DNA of 17,764 bases from the NCBI GenBank assembly GCA_023228765.1, contig JALOAM010000053.1, forward strand, positions 1 through 17,764. The letters are read 5' to 3'. This DNA comes from Dehalococcoidia bacterium. Its GTDB lineage: Bacteria; Chloroflexota; Dehalococcoidia; UBA2979. Numbering within the stretch: position 1 is the first letter of the stretch; every line of letters starts with the position of its first letter. Of the stretch, positions 8,177 through 15,036 are shown in pieces. The translations under genes were made by a program, and so were the position numbers. The notes below the pieces were generated by a model. It did not search any database and was not told the DNA's origin. It saw nothing but the letters and a program-made list of their open reading frames with translations.

Positions 8177-9244
8177 GTGCTCGCGAGGACCGCGGAGAAC
8201 CTCTACTGGCTCGGCCGCTACCTCGAACGGGCGGAGGGGGTCGCGCGCCTCGCGGACGTGAACCTCCAGGCGTCCACGGAGCAGCTCGCCGGCACCGCCA
8301 CTGATGCGTGGGAGGCAGTCATCGCCACCCTCGGCGCCCAGGAGGCGTACGACGCGGCACAGGCCCGGGCGATGCAAGCGCGGAGCCAGTTCCAGATGAC
8401 GAGCGATGTCGTGTTCCAACAGCAGACATCCGCCCCCGGCGATCCCCCGATGCCTCCCCTCGTGAGTCCCGAAGAGTTCCTCATCTTCTCGACGCAGAAC
8501 CCGATCTCGCTCGTCTCGACGATCGGGATCGCCCGGAGCCTCGCCCGAGAGACCCGGGAGTACCTTTCGCGCGAGGTGTTCGAGGAGATCAACCGTCTCT
8601 ACCTCACGACGAGCCGGGCATCCGCCCAGCAGGCACTCCCCGCGCTCTACGCGAACGTGAAGCGCTCCGTCGCCGCCATCCTCGGCATGTTCGACAACAC
8701 CGTCGTCCTCTCCGAGGGGCGCGAGTGGTTCCGCGTCGGCCTGTTCCTGGAGCGGGCGGACATGACCGCGAGGATCATCGACGCGAAGTACTTCGTCCTC
8801 CTGCCCACCGTGCAAGACGTGGGCGGCCCCATCGACCGCTACCAGTGGATGGCCGTGCTCCGCTCTGCGAGCGCGCTGGAGGCGTTTCGGAAAGAGCATC
8901 GAGGCCCGGTCACCGGCCCCCGCGTCGTCTCGATGCTGATGTTCGACCGCAACTTCCCGCGGAGCCTCGCGTTCTCCGTGGCAGCGCTTCGCCGCCACTT
9001 CGAGCGTGCGACCCGTGACACCCCGGACACGCGGGTGATCCGCGCGGCCCGCGAGGTCGCCCTCATCGAGCTCGACCTGAGAGCAGCGGACGCGGACAAC
9101 CTCGTCTTTCGCGGGCTCCACGAGTTCCTCGACGAGTTCGAGGTGCGCCTCAACGCCATCGACCTCGCGCTCCAGGAGGACATCTTCCGCGCGCGTCCGG
9201 ACGGCATCGAGGCCAACGCGGGCTCCGAGGAGAGCGCGGGCTAG
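8177..9244 (+). CDS. Alpha-E domain protein (COG2307)
   Basis: Helical protein of about 355 residues of the alpha-E family, the regular partner of circularly permuted ATP-grasp proteins; its biochemical role is unproven. The family signature is seen at the start (LARTAENLYWLGRYLERAE, residues 2-20) and again mid-protein in GLFLERADMTARIIDAKY, then YQWMAVLRSASALEAF. I chose the GTG at 8177 because the family begins almost exactly at this point (M-L-x-R-x-A-E-N-L-Y-W). An in-frame ATG at 8111 would add 22 residues overlapping the ATP-grasp gene and lacking family resemblance. One base separates the preceding stop from this GTG, implying translational coupling. The acidic, Glu/Ser/Ala-rich tail is not part of the domain. 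Confidence 0.93.
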   Translation: MLARTAENLYWLGRYLERAEGVARLADVNLQASTEQLAGTATDAWEAVIATLGAQEAYDAAQARAMQARSQFQMTSDVVFQQQTSAPGDPPMPPLVSPEEFLIFSTQNPISLVSTIGIARSLARETREYLSREVFEEINRLYLTTSRASAQQALPALYANVKRSVAAILGMFDNTVVLSEGREWFRVGLFLERADMTARIIDAKYFVLLPTVQDVGGPIDRYQWMAVLRSASALEAFRKEHRGPVTGPRVVSMLMFDRNFPRSLAFSVAALRRHFERATRDTPDTRVIRAAREVALIELDLRAADADNLVFRGLHEFLDEFEVRLNAIDLALQEDIFRARPDGIEANAGSEESAG

Positions 9245-9276
9245 GCACGGGCCACGCTCAGTCGCGTGTCCTCGGA

Positions 9277-9290
9277 CGCTCACGTGAGCG
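9277..9290. promoter_or_regulatory. 14-bp perfect palindrome upstream of Anbu
   Basis: CGCTCACGTGAGCG is a perfect palindrome centred on CACGTG, in the 122-base gap between the alpha-E gene and the Anbu gene. It is a candidate operator or hairpin; no clear promoter boxes lie around it, and I found no second copy in the window. Confidence 0.4.
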
Positions 9291-9366
9291 CACCGTACGA
9301 TGCATCCTTGGCATTCTTGCGAACGGGTAGGCCGCGCGGTCGCCCTCGGACAGTGGGAGATGACCG

Positions 9367-10125
9367 ATGACGTTCTGCCTCGGCATGCGCTGCGAGGAAG
9401 GCCTGTTCGCCCTCGCGGACACGCGGATCACCAGCGGTACGGAGACCTCCACCGCCCGCAAGATCTCCATCCACCAGTACAACCAGCACTCCATGTTCAT
9501 CATGACGAGCGGCCTGCGCTCGATCCGTGACAAGGCGATCACCTACTTCGAGGAGCGCCTGAGGAACGCCGAGGAGATCGGCCGGATGTACCTGGCCGCC
9601 AACGCGCTGGCGGAGGAGATCCGAAACGTCCGCACGGAGGACATGGAGTGGTTGATCCAGGGAGGCCTGCTCTTCGACCTCCACTGCATCTTCGGCGGTC
9701 AACTCGCCGAGGATGACGTGCCGCACATGTACCTGATCTACCCCGAAGGCAACTGGGTGGAGGTCCGGTCGGGCACGCCCTTCGTGATCATCGGCGAGTC
9801 GCGGTACGGCAAGCCGGTGGTGGACCGCACCTGGCGCCACGACCGCAGCCTCGCGGACGCCATGCGCATCGCCCTCCTCGCGTTCGACGCCACGAGGACG
9901 AGCGCGTCCGACGTGGACTACCCGGTGGACTCCGTCCTCTACCGCGCCGACTCGTTCGAGATCCGCGAGCAGCGCTTCAGTCGCGACGACCTCGTCCCCC
10001 TCCAGGACTTCTGGCAAAACGCCATCTTCGACGCCGTCGAGGAAGCCGAGCCCACCACCCGCCCCCTCTTCAGCCGACTCGACGCCGCGCCTCCTGCCCG
10101 CACCCGCTACGGCGACAGCGACTGA
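9367..10125 (+). CDS. Anbu, proteasome-like Ntn-hydrolase (COG3484)
   Basis: Proteasome-type peptidase of the Anbu (ancestral beta subunit) family, 252 residues, the usual size. The family starts directly with the catalytic threonine after the initiator methionine, without a propeptide. Here this is T2, with D18 in ALADTR and K32 in ARKISI at or near the places of the proteasome active-site Asp and Lys. Family members assemble into open-ring (lock-washer) oligomers, and a physiological substrate is not established. GGGAG at 9355-9359 serves the ATG. It follows the ATP-grasp and alpha-E genes, as in many genomes, after a 122-base gap with a palindrome, so it may have its own promoter. The usual transglutaminase-like neighbour is absent. 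Residues after about 230 (TTRPLFSRLDAAPPARTR) look like a flexible tail. Confidence 0.93.
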   Translation: MTFCLGMRCEEGLFALADTRITSGTETSTARKISIHQYNQHSMFIMTSGLRSIRDKAITYFEERLRNAEEIGRMYLAANALAEEIRNVRTEDMEWLIQGGLLFDLHCIFGGQLAEDDVPHMYLIYPEGNWVEVRSGTPFVIIGESRYGKPVVDRTWRHDRSLADAMRIALLAFDATRTSASDVDYPVDSVLYRADSFEIREQRFSRDDLVPLQDFWQNAIFDAVEEAEPTTRPLFSRLDAAPPARTRYGDSD

Positions 10126-10260
10126 GGTCGATTCCGCCCCCCAACTCCGCCGCCTCCGAATCGGAGCGTGCCGGAGCCAGAGATGGCCGGCGTTGGAGAG
10201 GGGGCAGAATCGGCGCGAGGGGTACGCTGGTTGGGCACCTCAGCCGCGAGAGGCGTCGCC

Positions 10261-11268
10261 ATGTCCGTGTCCCCCGCCGACCGCCCTGCCATCGACGAAG
10301 CGCTCCGCGCCTTCGGGATCACCGCGCCCGCGAACGTCGAGGTCCTCGAAGGGGGCGCGGCCAACGAGCACTGGCGCGTGGACGTGCCCGGCGAGGGCGC
10401 TCGCGTGCTGCGGCGATACCACCGACGTCAGACGCAGGCCTCCGTCGCGTACGAGCACCGGCTGCTCCAGTTCCTCCACGAGCGCGGCTGGCCCGTTGCG
10501 CCGGCGATTGTCGCCTCGGGCGGATCGCAGCTGGAGACAGACTCCGGGAGGTGGGCGCTGTTCCCGTTCCGGGACGGCGAGCCGCCCGTCCTCGACCAGC
10601 GCACGATGCAGCGCAAGGGCTCGCTGCTGGCGCTGCTGCACGCCGACCTCCGCGACTGGGGCGAGGGCCAGCGGCCCGGCTTCGGGCGCATCACGGACCT
10701 CGACACTCCGCTCCGCCTCGATGGGTTCGCCGACTTCCACGCCCTCGTCGCCTGGTTCGCCCTCACCGACCCGGAGCGCGCCGCGAAGCTGGAGGACATG
10801 CGCGACCTGGTCGTCGCGCTCCTCGGACAGCTCGGGTACAACGAGCTGCCGGACGACGTTGTCTACTTCGAGTGCCTCGGCAACAACATCCTGTTCGAGG
10901 GCAACGACGTCACCGCGCTCCTCGACTTCGACCTCGCGCACCGCGACGCGCGCGTCGCGGACATCGGCCGCTCGCTCGTCACCGACGCGTGGATGGACGG
11001 CTGGCAGCTCCACGCCTTCATCGCGGGCTACCAGGCCCACGCCGAGCCGCAGCTCACCCCCACCGAGGCGACCCTCGTCGCGCCGATGATGCTCGCCGCC
11101 GAGTTCTGGACCACCTGCATCGCCCTCGCCATCAGCGACCGGCATCCCTCGCCCTGGCTCGCGGACTCGATCCGCACCGCCATCGATGAGCGGCTCCCGA
11201 AGCTGGAGGCCGCCCAGGCGGAACTGGCGCGGGTGATCAAGGCAGCCGCGGGGTACCCGCACCTGTAG
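10261..11268 (+). CDS. Phosphotransferase of the APH/homoserine kinase II fold, catalytic Asp replaced
   Basis: Protein-kinase-like small-molecule kinase fold, 335 residues. The N-lobe has EGGAANEHWRV (30-40) and VLRRYHRR (49-56), as in homoserine kinase II-like proteins, followed by a helix starting at E65. The C-lobe has the metal-binding ALLDFD (219-224). The catalytic loop, normally H-G-D-x-x-x-x-N, reads Y202 F203 E204 C205 L206 G207 N208 N209: the Asn is kept but the catalytic Asp is Glu and the His is Tyr. Activity is therefore uncertain and the substrate unknown. The ATG at 10261 has GAGAGG seven bases upstream; an in-frame GTG at 10168 has no well-placed site. The 135-base gap after Anbu leaves it unclear whether it belongs to that unit. 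Its 3' end faces the membrane-protein gene eight bases away. Confidence 0.82.
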   Translation: MSVSPADRPAIDEALRAFGITAPANVEVLEGGAANEHWRVDVPGEGARVLRRYHRRQTQASVAYEHRLLQFLHERGWPVAPAIVASGGSQLETDSGRWALFPFRDGEPPVLDQRTMQRKGSLLALLHADLRDWGEGQRPGFGRITDLDTPLRLDGFADFHALVAWFALTDPERAAKLEDMRDLVVALLGQLGYNELPDDVVYFECLGNNILFEGNDVTALLDFDLAHRDARVADIGRSLVTDAWMDGWQLHAFIAGYQAHAEPQLTPTEATLVAPMMLAAEFWTTCIALAISDRHPSPWLADSIRTAIDERLPKLEAAQAELARVIKAAAGYPHL

Positions 11269-11276
11269 GGTCGCCC

Positions 11277-12314
11277 TCAGTCCCCCGTGTGCTTCGAGGC
11301 GTCGACGGGCGCCTCGTCACGGTCGTTGCCGCGCCCGCCGGGCCAGAGGTCGCGGGCGCCGAGGCCGATCCACAGCATCGCGCCGACGCCGGTGACCACG
11401 ATCCACGCCTGCAGCATGAGGTGGGAGCCGAGGGCGAACGCTCCGGCCTCGCTGCGGGGCGCGCCGATGGCGACAAGCGCCTCCGTCACGGCGAGCTCGT
11501 ACGGGCCGATGCTCCACGGGGTGAGGGGGAGCGAGACGATGAGGTTGGCTGCGATCATCAGGATGAGGGCCTGCGGCATGTCCAGGTCCAGGCCGAACGC
11601 CTTCGCCAGCAGGAAGTAGACCCCCACCTCCACGATCCACGCGAACAGCGAGATCCCCACCACCCGTGCCGCCTCGGCGTTCGTGCCGAGCGAGGCCATC
11701 CCGTCCACGAAGTCGGGGAGGCGAGCCTCCAGCGGTCGAGCGATGCGCTCCGGGAGCCGCTCGAAGATGTGGTTGGTCCATCGCTCGACCGCATCTCGCG
11801 AACGCACGAGGACGACCATCGCGCCGAAGAGCACGACGGCGGACCCACCGACGAGGCCGACGAGCGGGCGCAACACAGGCGGCAGGTCGGCCATCAGCAA
11901 CGCGACCACCAGCAGGATGGCGAACGCGAACAGGTCCAGCACGGACTCGACGACGAACACGCTGCTCGCCAGCAGGCTCCGAGGGATCCCGAAGCGCTTC
12001 GCCGGCACCTCGACACGCAGCAGGTCCCCCGCGCGGAGCGGGAGGAGCGAGTTGGCCATGTTCGCGACGAGGAACACGCCCGCGAGCGGCGCGATGGGAG
12101 CCTCCGGCCGTCCGAGGAAGTGCCACCACCGCCACGCGTGCAGCACCTTGGAGGCCGTGAACGCGATGAGGGCGATGAGCGCCCAGCAGAGGTCGATCTT
12201 CCCCAGCTGCTCGATCACCTCGCCGGTGTCGACCCGCCAGAAGAAGACGGCGAGTGCGCCCACGGCGAAGCCGACCTGCAGGAGCCCTCGCGCGATGCTC
12301 TTGCCCAACCGCAC
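11277..12314 (-). CDS. LPG-synthase-TM / flippase-like integral membrane protein (UPF0104)
   Basis: Polytopic membrane protein of 345 residues with about eight hydrophobic helices, resembling the transmembrane domain of lysylphosphatidylglycerol synthase and the YbhN/AglD family. Two family landmarks are visible: NSLLPLRAGDLLRV in the first third, and SLPLTPWSIGPYELAVTEAL in the last third. Relatives are linked to lipid or glycolipid transfer across the membrane, but the function of this stand-alone type is not known. The charged C-terminus after about residue 325 is cytoplasmic-looking. The start is a GTG with a weak GGGA site. The gene lies alone, divergent from the thiamine riboswitch operon across about 190 bases that hold both promoters. 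Confidence 0.85.
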   Translation of the reverse strand: MRLGKSIARGLLQVGFAVGALAVFFWRVDTGEVIEQLGKIDLCWALIALIAFTASKVLHAWRWWHFLGRPEAPIAPLAGVFLVANMANSLLPLRAGDLLRVEVPAKRFGIPRSLLASSVFVVESVLDLFAFAILLVVALLMADLPPVLRPLVGLVGGSAVVLFGAMVVLVRSRDAVERWTNHIFERLPERIARPLEARLPDFVDGMASLGTNAEAARVVGISLFAWIVEVGVYFLLAKAFGLDLDMPQALILMIAANLIVSLPLTPWSIGPYELAVTEALVAIGAPRSEAGAFALGSHLMLQAWIVVTGVGAMLWIGLGARDLWPGGRGNDRDEAPVDASKHTGD

Positions 12315-12524
12315 GTCCCGTCGAGGGCGCCACGCTCCGGAGCCGACCGTCCGAGATGGCCCGGGCCCTCATCCGACCGAGGCGCCGCCACGCTCGGGTC
12401 GGATCCACGGTACGCGGGCGAGGCGGCTACGTGCGCCCGCGGAGGGTGATCGCGGTGGCACCCCTGGGTCCTCTGCAGGCGGGAACGTGGTAGCCTGAGG
12501 GCCAACACACCGGTACACGGTGAG

Positions 12525-12605
12525 CCGCTGGGGGGGCCGCAAGGCTGAGATCCGTAAGGACCACCCCGGGAACCTGACCTCGGTAATGCGAGCGTAGGGA
12601 AGCGG
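12525..12605 (+). ncRNA. TPP riboswitch aptamer (thi box)
   Basis: All conserved blocks of the thiamine-pyrophosphate aptamer are present in order. P1 is CCGCT (12525-12529) with AGCGG (12601-12605). A G-run from 12530 pairs with CACCCC (12562-12567) as P2. P3 is GCC/GGC closed by a GCAA loop (12536-12545). The invariant CTGAGA is at 12545-12550, a small P3a hairpin TCC-GTAA-GGA at 12551-12560, and the block GGGAACCTGACCT (12568-12580) is followed by GGTAATGC and AGCGTAGGGA (12591-12600). It senses TPP and should turn off the following thiamine-uptake operon when TPP is plentiful. Confidence 0.96.
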
Positions 12606-12767
12606 AGCGAGCGATGGCGGATCCCCTCTCAGGACACCCGACTCTCTCTATTCCGGCACCCTCCCTCGGGACCGGCCTCGTCGAGGCGCGCCTCGTGAGG
12701 ATCACGCGACCGACGGGCAGCGTTCGGCGGCACACGCCGTGTCGTACCCGTCCGATGGAGGTCGCAC
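12606..12767 (+). promoter_or_regulatory. Long leader / expression platform between riboswitch and first gene
   Basis: About 160 bases separate the aptamer from the first conserved gene. GGAG (12604-12607) overlaps the 3' strand of P1 and sits six bases before an ATG (12614) that opens a 66-codon frame ending at 12814, inside the first gene but in another frame. Further down are a 14-bp perfect palindrome (12682-12695) and a hairpin CGGCG/CGCCG (12725-12729/12735-12739). No hairpin with a T-tract is visible, which argues for translational control or a Rho-type stop and against an intrinsic terminator. CCTCC at 12660-12664 is complementary to the GGAGG ribosome binding site at 12757-12761. Confidence 0.45.
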
Positions 12768-13061
12768 ATGATCATGGAGATCGAGTGCCTGGCGAACCCG
12801 CCCGGCACGCCTGACAGCAAGTACGCCCACGTCGAGGCGGCGATCGCCGTCATCCAGCAGTCCGGCCTCCCGTACGAGGTCGACGCGCTCGGCACGACTG
12901 TCGAGGGCGATCCGGATGCCATCTGGGCCCTCGGTCGTGCTGTCCACGAGGCATGCCTGAACGCGGGTGCTGACTCCGTGGTCTCGGTCGTGAAGTTCGC
13001 CCAGTCTCGCGACGCCGCCACGGGCGCGACGATGGCGTCGCTCACCGGGAAGTTCCGGTAG
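12768..13061 (+). CDS. Thiamine-binding protein (MTH1187/YkoF-like, PF01910)
   Basis: Small cytosolic protein of 97 residues with the ferredoxin-like fold of the MTH1187/YkoF family, members of which bind thiamine or its hydroxymethylpyrimidine part. Family features visible are the N-terminal strand MEIECLANPPGT, the VEAAIAVIQQSGLPYEVDALGTTVEG stretch (about residues 22-47) and a C-terminal helix followed by SLTGKFR. GGAGG (12757-12761) is six bases before the ATG; an ATG two codons later is less well spaced. It is the first conserved gene behind the TPP riboswitch and ends six bases before the permease ATG, so it may bind the imported ligand on the inside of the membrane. That role is inferred from context. 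Confidence 0.88.
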   Translation: MIMEIECLANPPGTPDSKYAHVEAAIAVIQQSGLPYEVDALGTTVEGDPDAIWALGRAVHEACLNAGADSVVSVVKFAQSRDAATGATMASLTGKFR

Positions 13062-13067
13062 CCCTCG

Positions 13068-14039
13068 ATGCTCGCGCGGTTCGCCGTCCGATACGCGCCC
13101 GCGGCGCTGTTCCTCGTGGCCCTGGTGGTCGCGTGGGACCTCGCCGTGCGCGTGTTCGACCTGCAGCCGTACCTGCTGCCCTCGCCGGGGCGGGTGTGGG
13201 AGGCCTTCCTCGAGGTCCGCGGCACCCTGCCCGCGCACATCCGCACGACGATGACGGAGGCCGTCCTCGGCCTCGCCCTCGCGTGCGTCCTCGGCACCAC
13301 GATCGCGGCACTGCTGGCGGGGTTCGCGCCGCTGCGGCGGGCGGTCTACCCGCTGCTGGTGCTGTCCCAGAACGTCCCGATGATCGTGATGGCGCCGCTG
13401 ATCGTGGTGTGGTTCGGCTTCGGCATCATGCCGAAGGTGTTCACCGTGGCCATGATCTGCTTCTTCCCGATCGTCGTCTCCACCACGGACGGGCTGCTGC
13501 GGGCGGACCGCGACCTCGTGGACCTCGCACGGTCGTTTGGCGCGAGCCGCCTCCAGGTGCTGCGCAGCATCCTGGTGCCCAGCGCCGTGCCCTCCTTCTT
13601 CGCCGGACTGCAGATCAGCGCGACGTACGCCGTGCTGGGGGCGGTCATCGCGGAGTGGGTGGGCGCGAAGGACGGGCTGGGGTTGTTCATCACGCGGTCG
13701 CAGACGGCGTTCCGCGTGGACCGCGTGTTCGTCGCCGTGGTGGTCATCGCCGCGGTGAGCATCCTGCTGTTCGCCCTGGTGCACCTGGCCGCACGCCTCG
13801 CGATGCCGTGGCAGTACGCCCACGGCAGCCCGGAGGGCGCCAGCGGCAGGCATGAGTCACCCAACCAGAACTCGGAGGAACCGAATGAGTACGAGCCTGA
13901 GTCCGCAGCCGCCAGCCCGGTCGCGAGCGCACCTGCTGGGACGCCTGCTGGCCCGACGCCCCTGGGCGCTGGCCCTGCTACTGGTGTCCTCGCTGGCCCT
14001 GGTCGCGTGCGGGAGCAACGAGGACGGCGAACCGACTGA
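13068..14039 (+). CDS. ABC transporter permease for thiamine pyrimidine precursor (ThiX-like)
   Basis: Inner-membrane permease of a SsuC/TauC/ThiX-type importer. About six helices lie in residues 8-250, with the cytoplasmic EAA loop LARSFGASRLQVLRSILVPS (about 155-175) that docks on the ATPase. The conserved domain is complete by about residue 250 (LAMPWQYA), where relatives end. The open frame runs on for about 60 more hydrophilic residues rich in Ser, Pro, Ala and Gly, overlapping the lipoprotein gene by 155 bases in a different frame. A TGA in the +2 frame at 13853-13855 would end it neatly as ATGA, so a small frameshift or base-calling error near 13810-13850 is possible. There is no strong ribosome binding site; translation is probably coupled to the preceding gene. 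Substrate inferred from riboswitch and partners. Confidence 0.88.
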   Translation: MLARFAVRYAPAALFLVALVVAWDLAVRVFDLQPYLLPSPGRVWEAFLEVRGTLPAHIRTTMTEAVLGLALACVLGTTIAALLAGFAPLRRAVYPLLVLSQNVPMIVMAPLIVVWFGFGIMPKVFTVAMICFFPIVVSTTDGLLRADRDLVDLARSFGASRLQVLRSILVPSAVPSFFAGLQISATYAVLGAVIAEWVGAKDGLGLFITRSQTAFRVDRVFVAVVVIAAVSILLFALVHLAARLAMPWQYAHGSPEGASGRHESPNQNSEEPNEYEPESAAASPVASAPAGTPAGPTPLGAGPATGVLAGPGRVREQRGRRTD

Positions 14040-15021
14040 GACCGCGACCGCGGAGTCCGAAGCGACCGGCACCGCCTCCCCGACCGGTACGGCCGAGGGG
14101 ACCTCGACGCCCTCGGGTGACCTCACGGACGTTACGCTGATGCTGAACTGGACGCCCAACGCCCAGCACGCCGGCATCTACATGGCCGTCGCGAACGGTT
14201 GGTACGAGGAAGCCGGCCTCAACGTGGAGATCGTGGAGCCGGCGACGGCAGGTGTCGACCAGGTGGTCGGCACCGGCGGGGCGGACTTTGGCATCTCCGT
14301 GGCGGAGTCCGTCCTCCCCGCCCGCGCGGCCGGCGTCCCCGTGGTCTCGATCGCGGCGATCCTGCCGTACAACGACTCGTCCTTCATGGCCCTCGCCGAC
14401 TCCGGCATCACTCGCCCCGCGGACTTCGAGGGCAAGACGTACGGTGGCTACGGCGGCCCGTTGGAGACGGAGCTGCTGCGGACCCTCGTCGCCTGCGACG
14501 GTGGCGACCCCGATGCCGTCGAGATGGTGGAAGTCGGCAACGTCGACTACCTCGCCGGCATGGAGCAGGGGCGCTTCGACTTCGTCTGGGTGTTCGAGGG
14601 CTGGGACGCCCTCCGCGCCCGCGAGGTCGAGGGCAAGGACATCACCACGGTGAAGTTCGTGGACTGGCTGGACTGCATCCCGGACTGGTACACGCCGGTC
14701 TTCACCACCTCCGAGGAGATGATCGCGGACCATCCGGACACCATCCGCGCCTTCCTGGAGGCCACCACGCGAGGCTACGAGGGCGCGATCGCCGACCCCT
14801 CGGCGGCGGCGGACGCTCTCCTTGCCGCAGCGCCCGAGCTGGACGAGGCGCTCGTGCGTGCCGCGGTGGAGTACCACGCGCCGAAGTTCGTGGGTGAGGG
14901 GCCGTGGGGCACACAGGACCCGGAGGTCTGGTCGGCCTTCGCGGACTTCCTCCTGGATGCCGGCCTGCTGGAGGAGCCCGCGGACACGCCGGCTGCGTTC
15001 ACGAATGACTTCCTCCCGTAG
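13885..15021 (+). CDS. Thiamine pyrimidine ABC transporter substrate-binding lipoprotein (ThiY-like, NMT1/THI5 family)
   Basis: Extracytoplasmic solute-binding protein of the NMT1/THI5 family, expected to capture a thiamine pyrimidine precursor such as formylaminopyrimidine or HMP. It has 378 residues. A basic N-terminus and hydrophobic helix end in the lipobox L-V-A-C with C42 as lipidation site. Residues 43-78 are a Thr/Ser/Ala/Gly/Glu-rich linker, and the binding domain begins with MLNWTPNAQHAGIYMAVANG, the family hallmark. GYGGP and the aromatic stretch VWVFEGWDA are further family features. The ATG at 13885 has GGAGG (13874-13878) six bases upstream; an in-frame ATG at 13852 would add 11 residues and lacks such a site. 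It overlaps the permease frame by 155 bases. Confidence 0.92.
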   Translation: MSTSLSPQPPARSRAHLLGRLLARRPWALALLLVSSLALVACGSNEDGEPTETATAESEATGTASPTGTAEGTSTPSGDLTDVTLMLNWTPNAQHAGIYMAVANGWYEEAGLNVEIVEPATAGVDQVVGTGGADFGISVAESVLPARAAGVPVVSIAAILPYNDSSFMALADSGITRPADFEGKTYGGYGGPLETELLRTLVACDGGDPDAVEMVEVGNVDYLAGMEQGRFDFVWVFEGWDALRAREVEGKDITTVKFVDWLDCIPDWYTPVFTTSEEMIADHPDTIRAFLEATTRGYEGAIADPSAAADALLAAAPELDEALVRAAVEYHAPKFVGEGPWGTQDPEVWSAFADFLLDAGLLEEPADTPAAFTNDFLP

Positions 15022-15036
15022 TCGGAGGCAAGCGCG

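Noticed and set aside
11289..12449. 386-residue plus-strand ORF antisense to the flippase-like gene
   Set aside because: Extremely charged shadow frame; the minus strand encodes a membrane protein with recognisable motifs.
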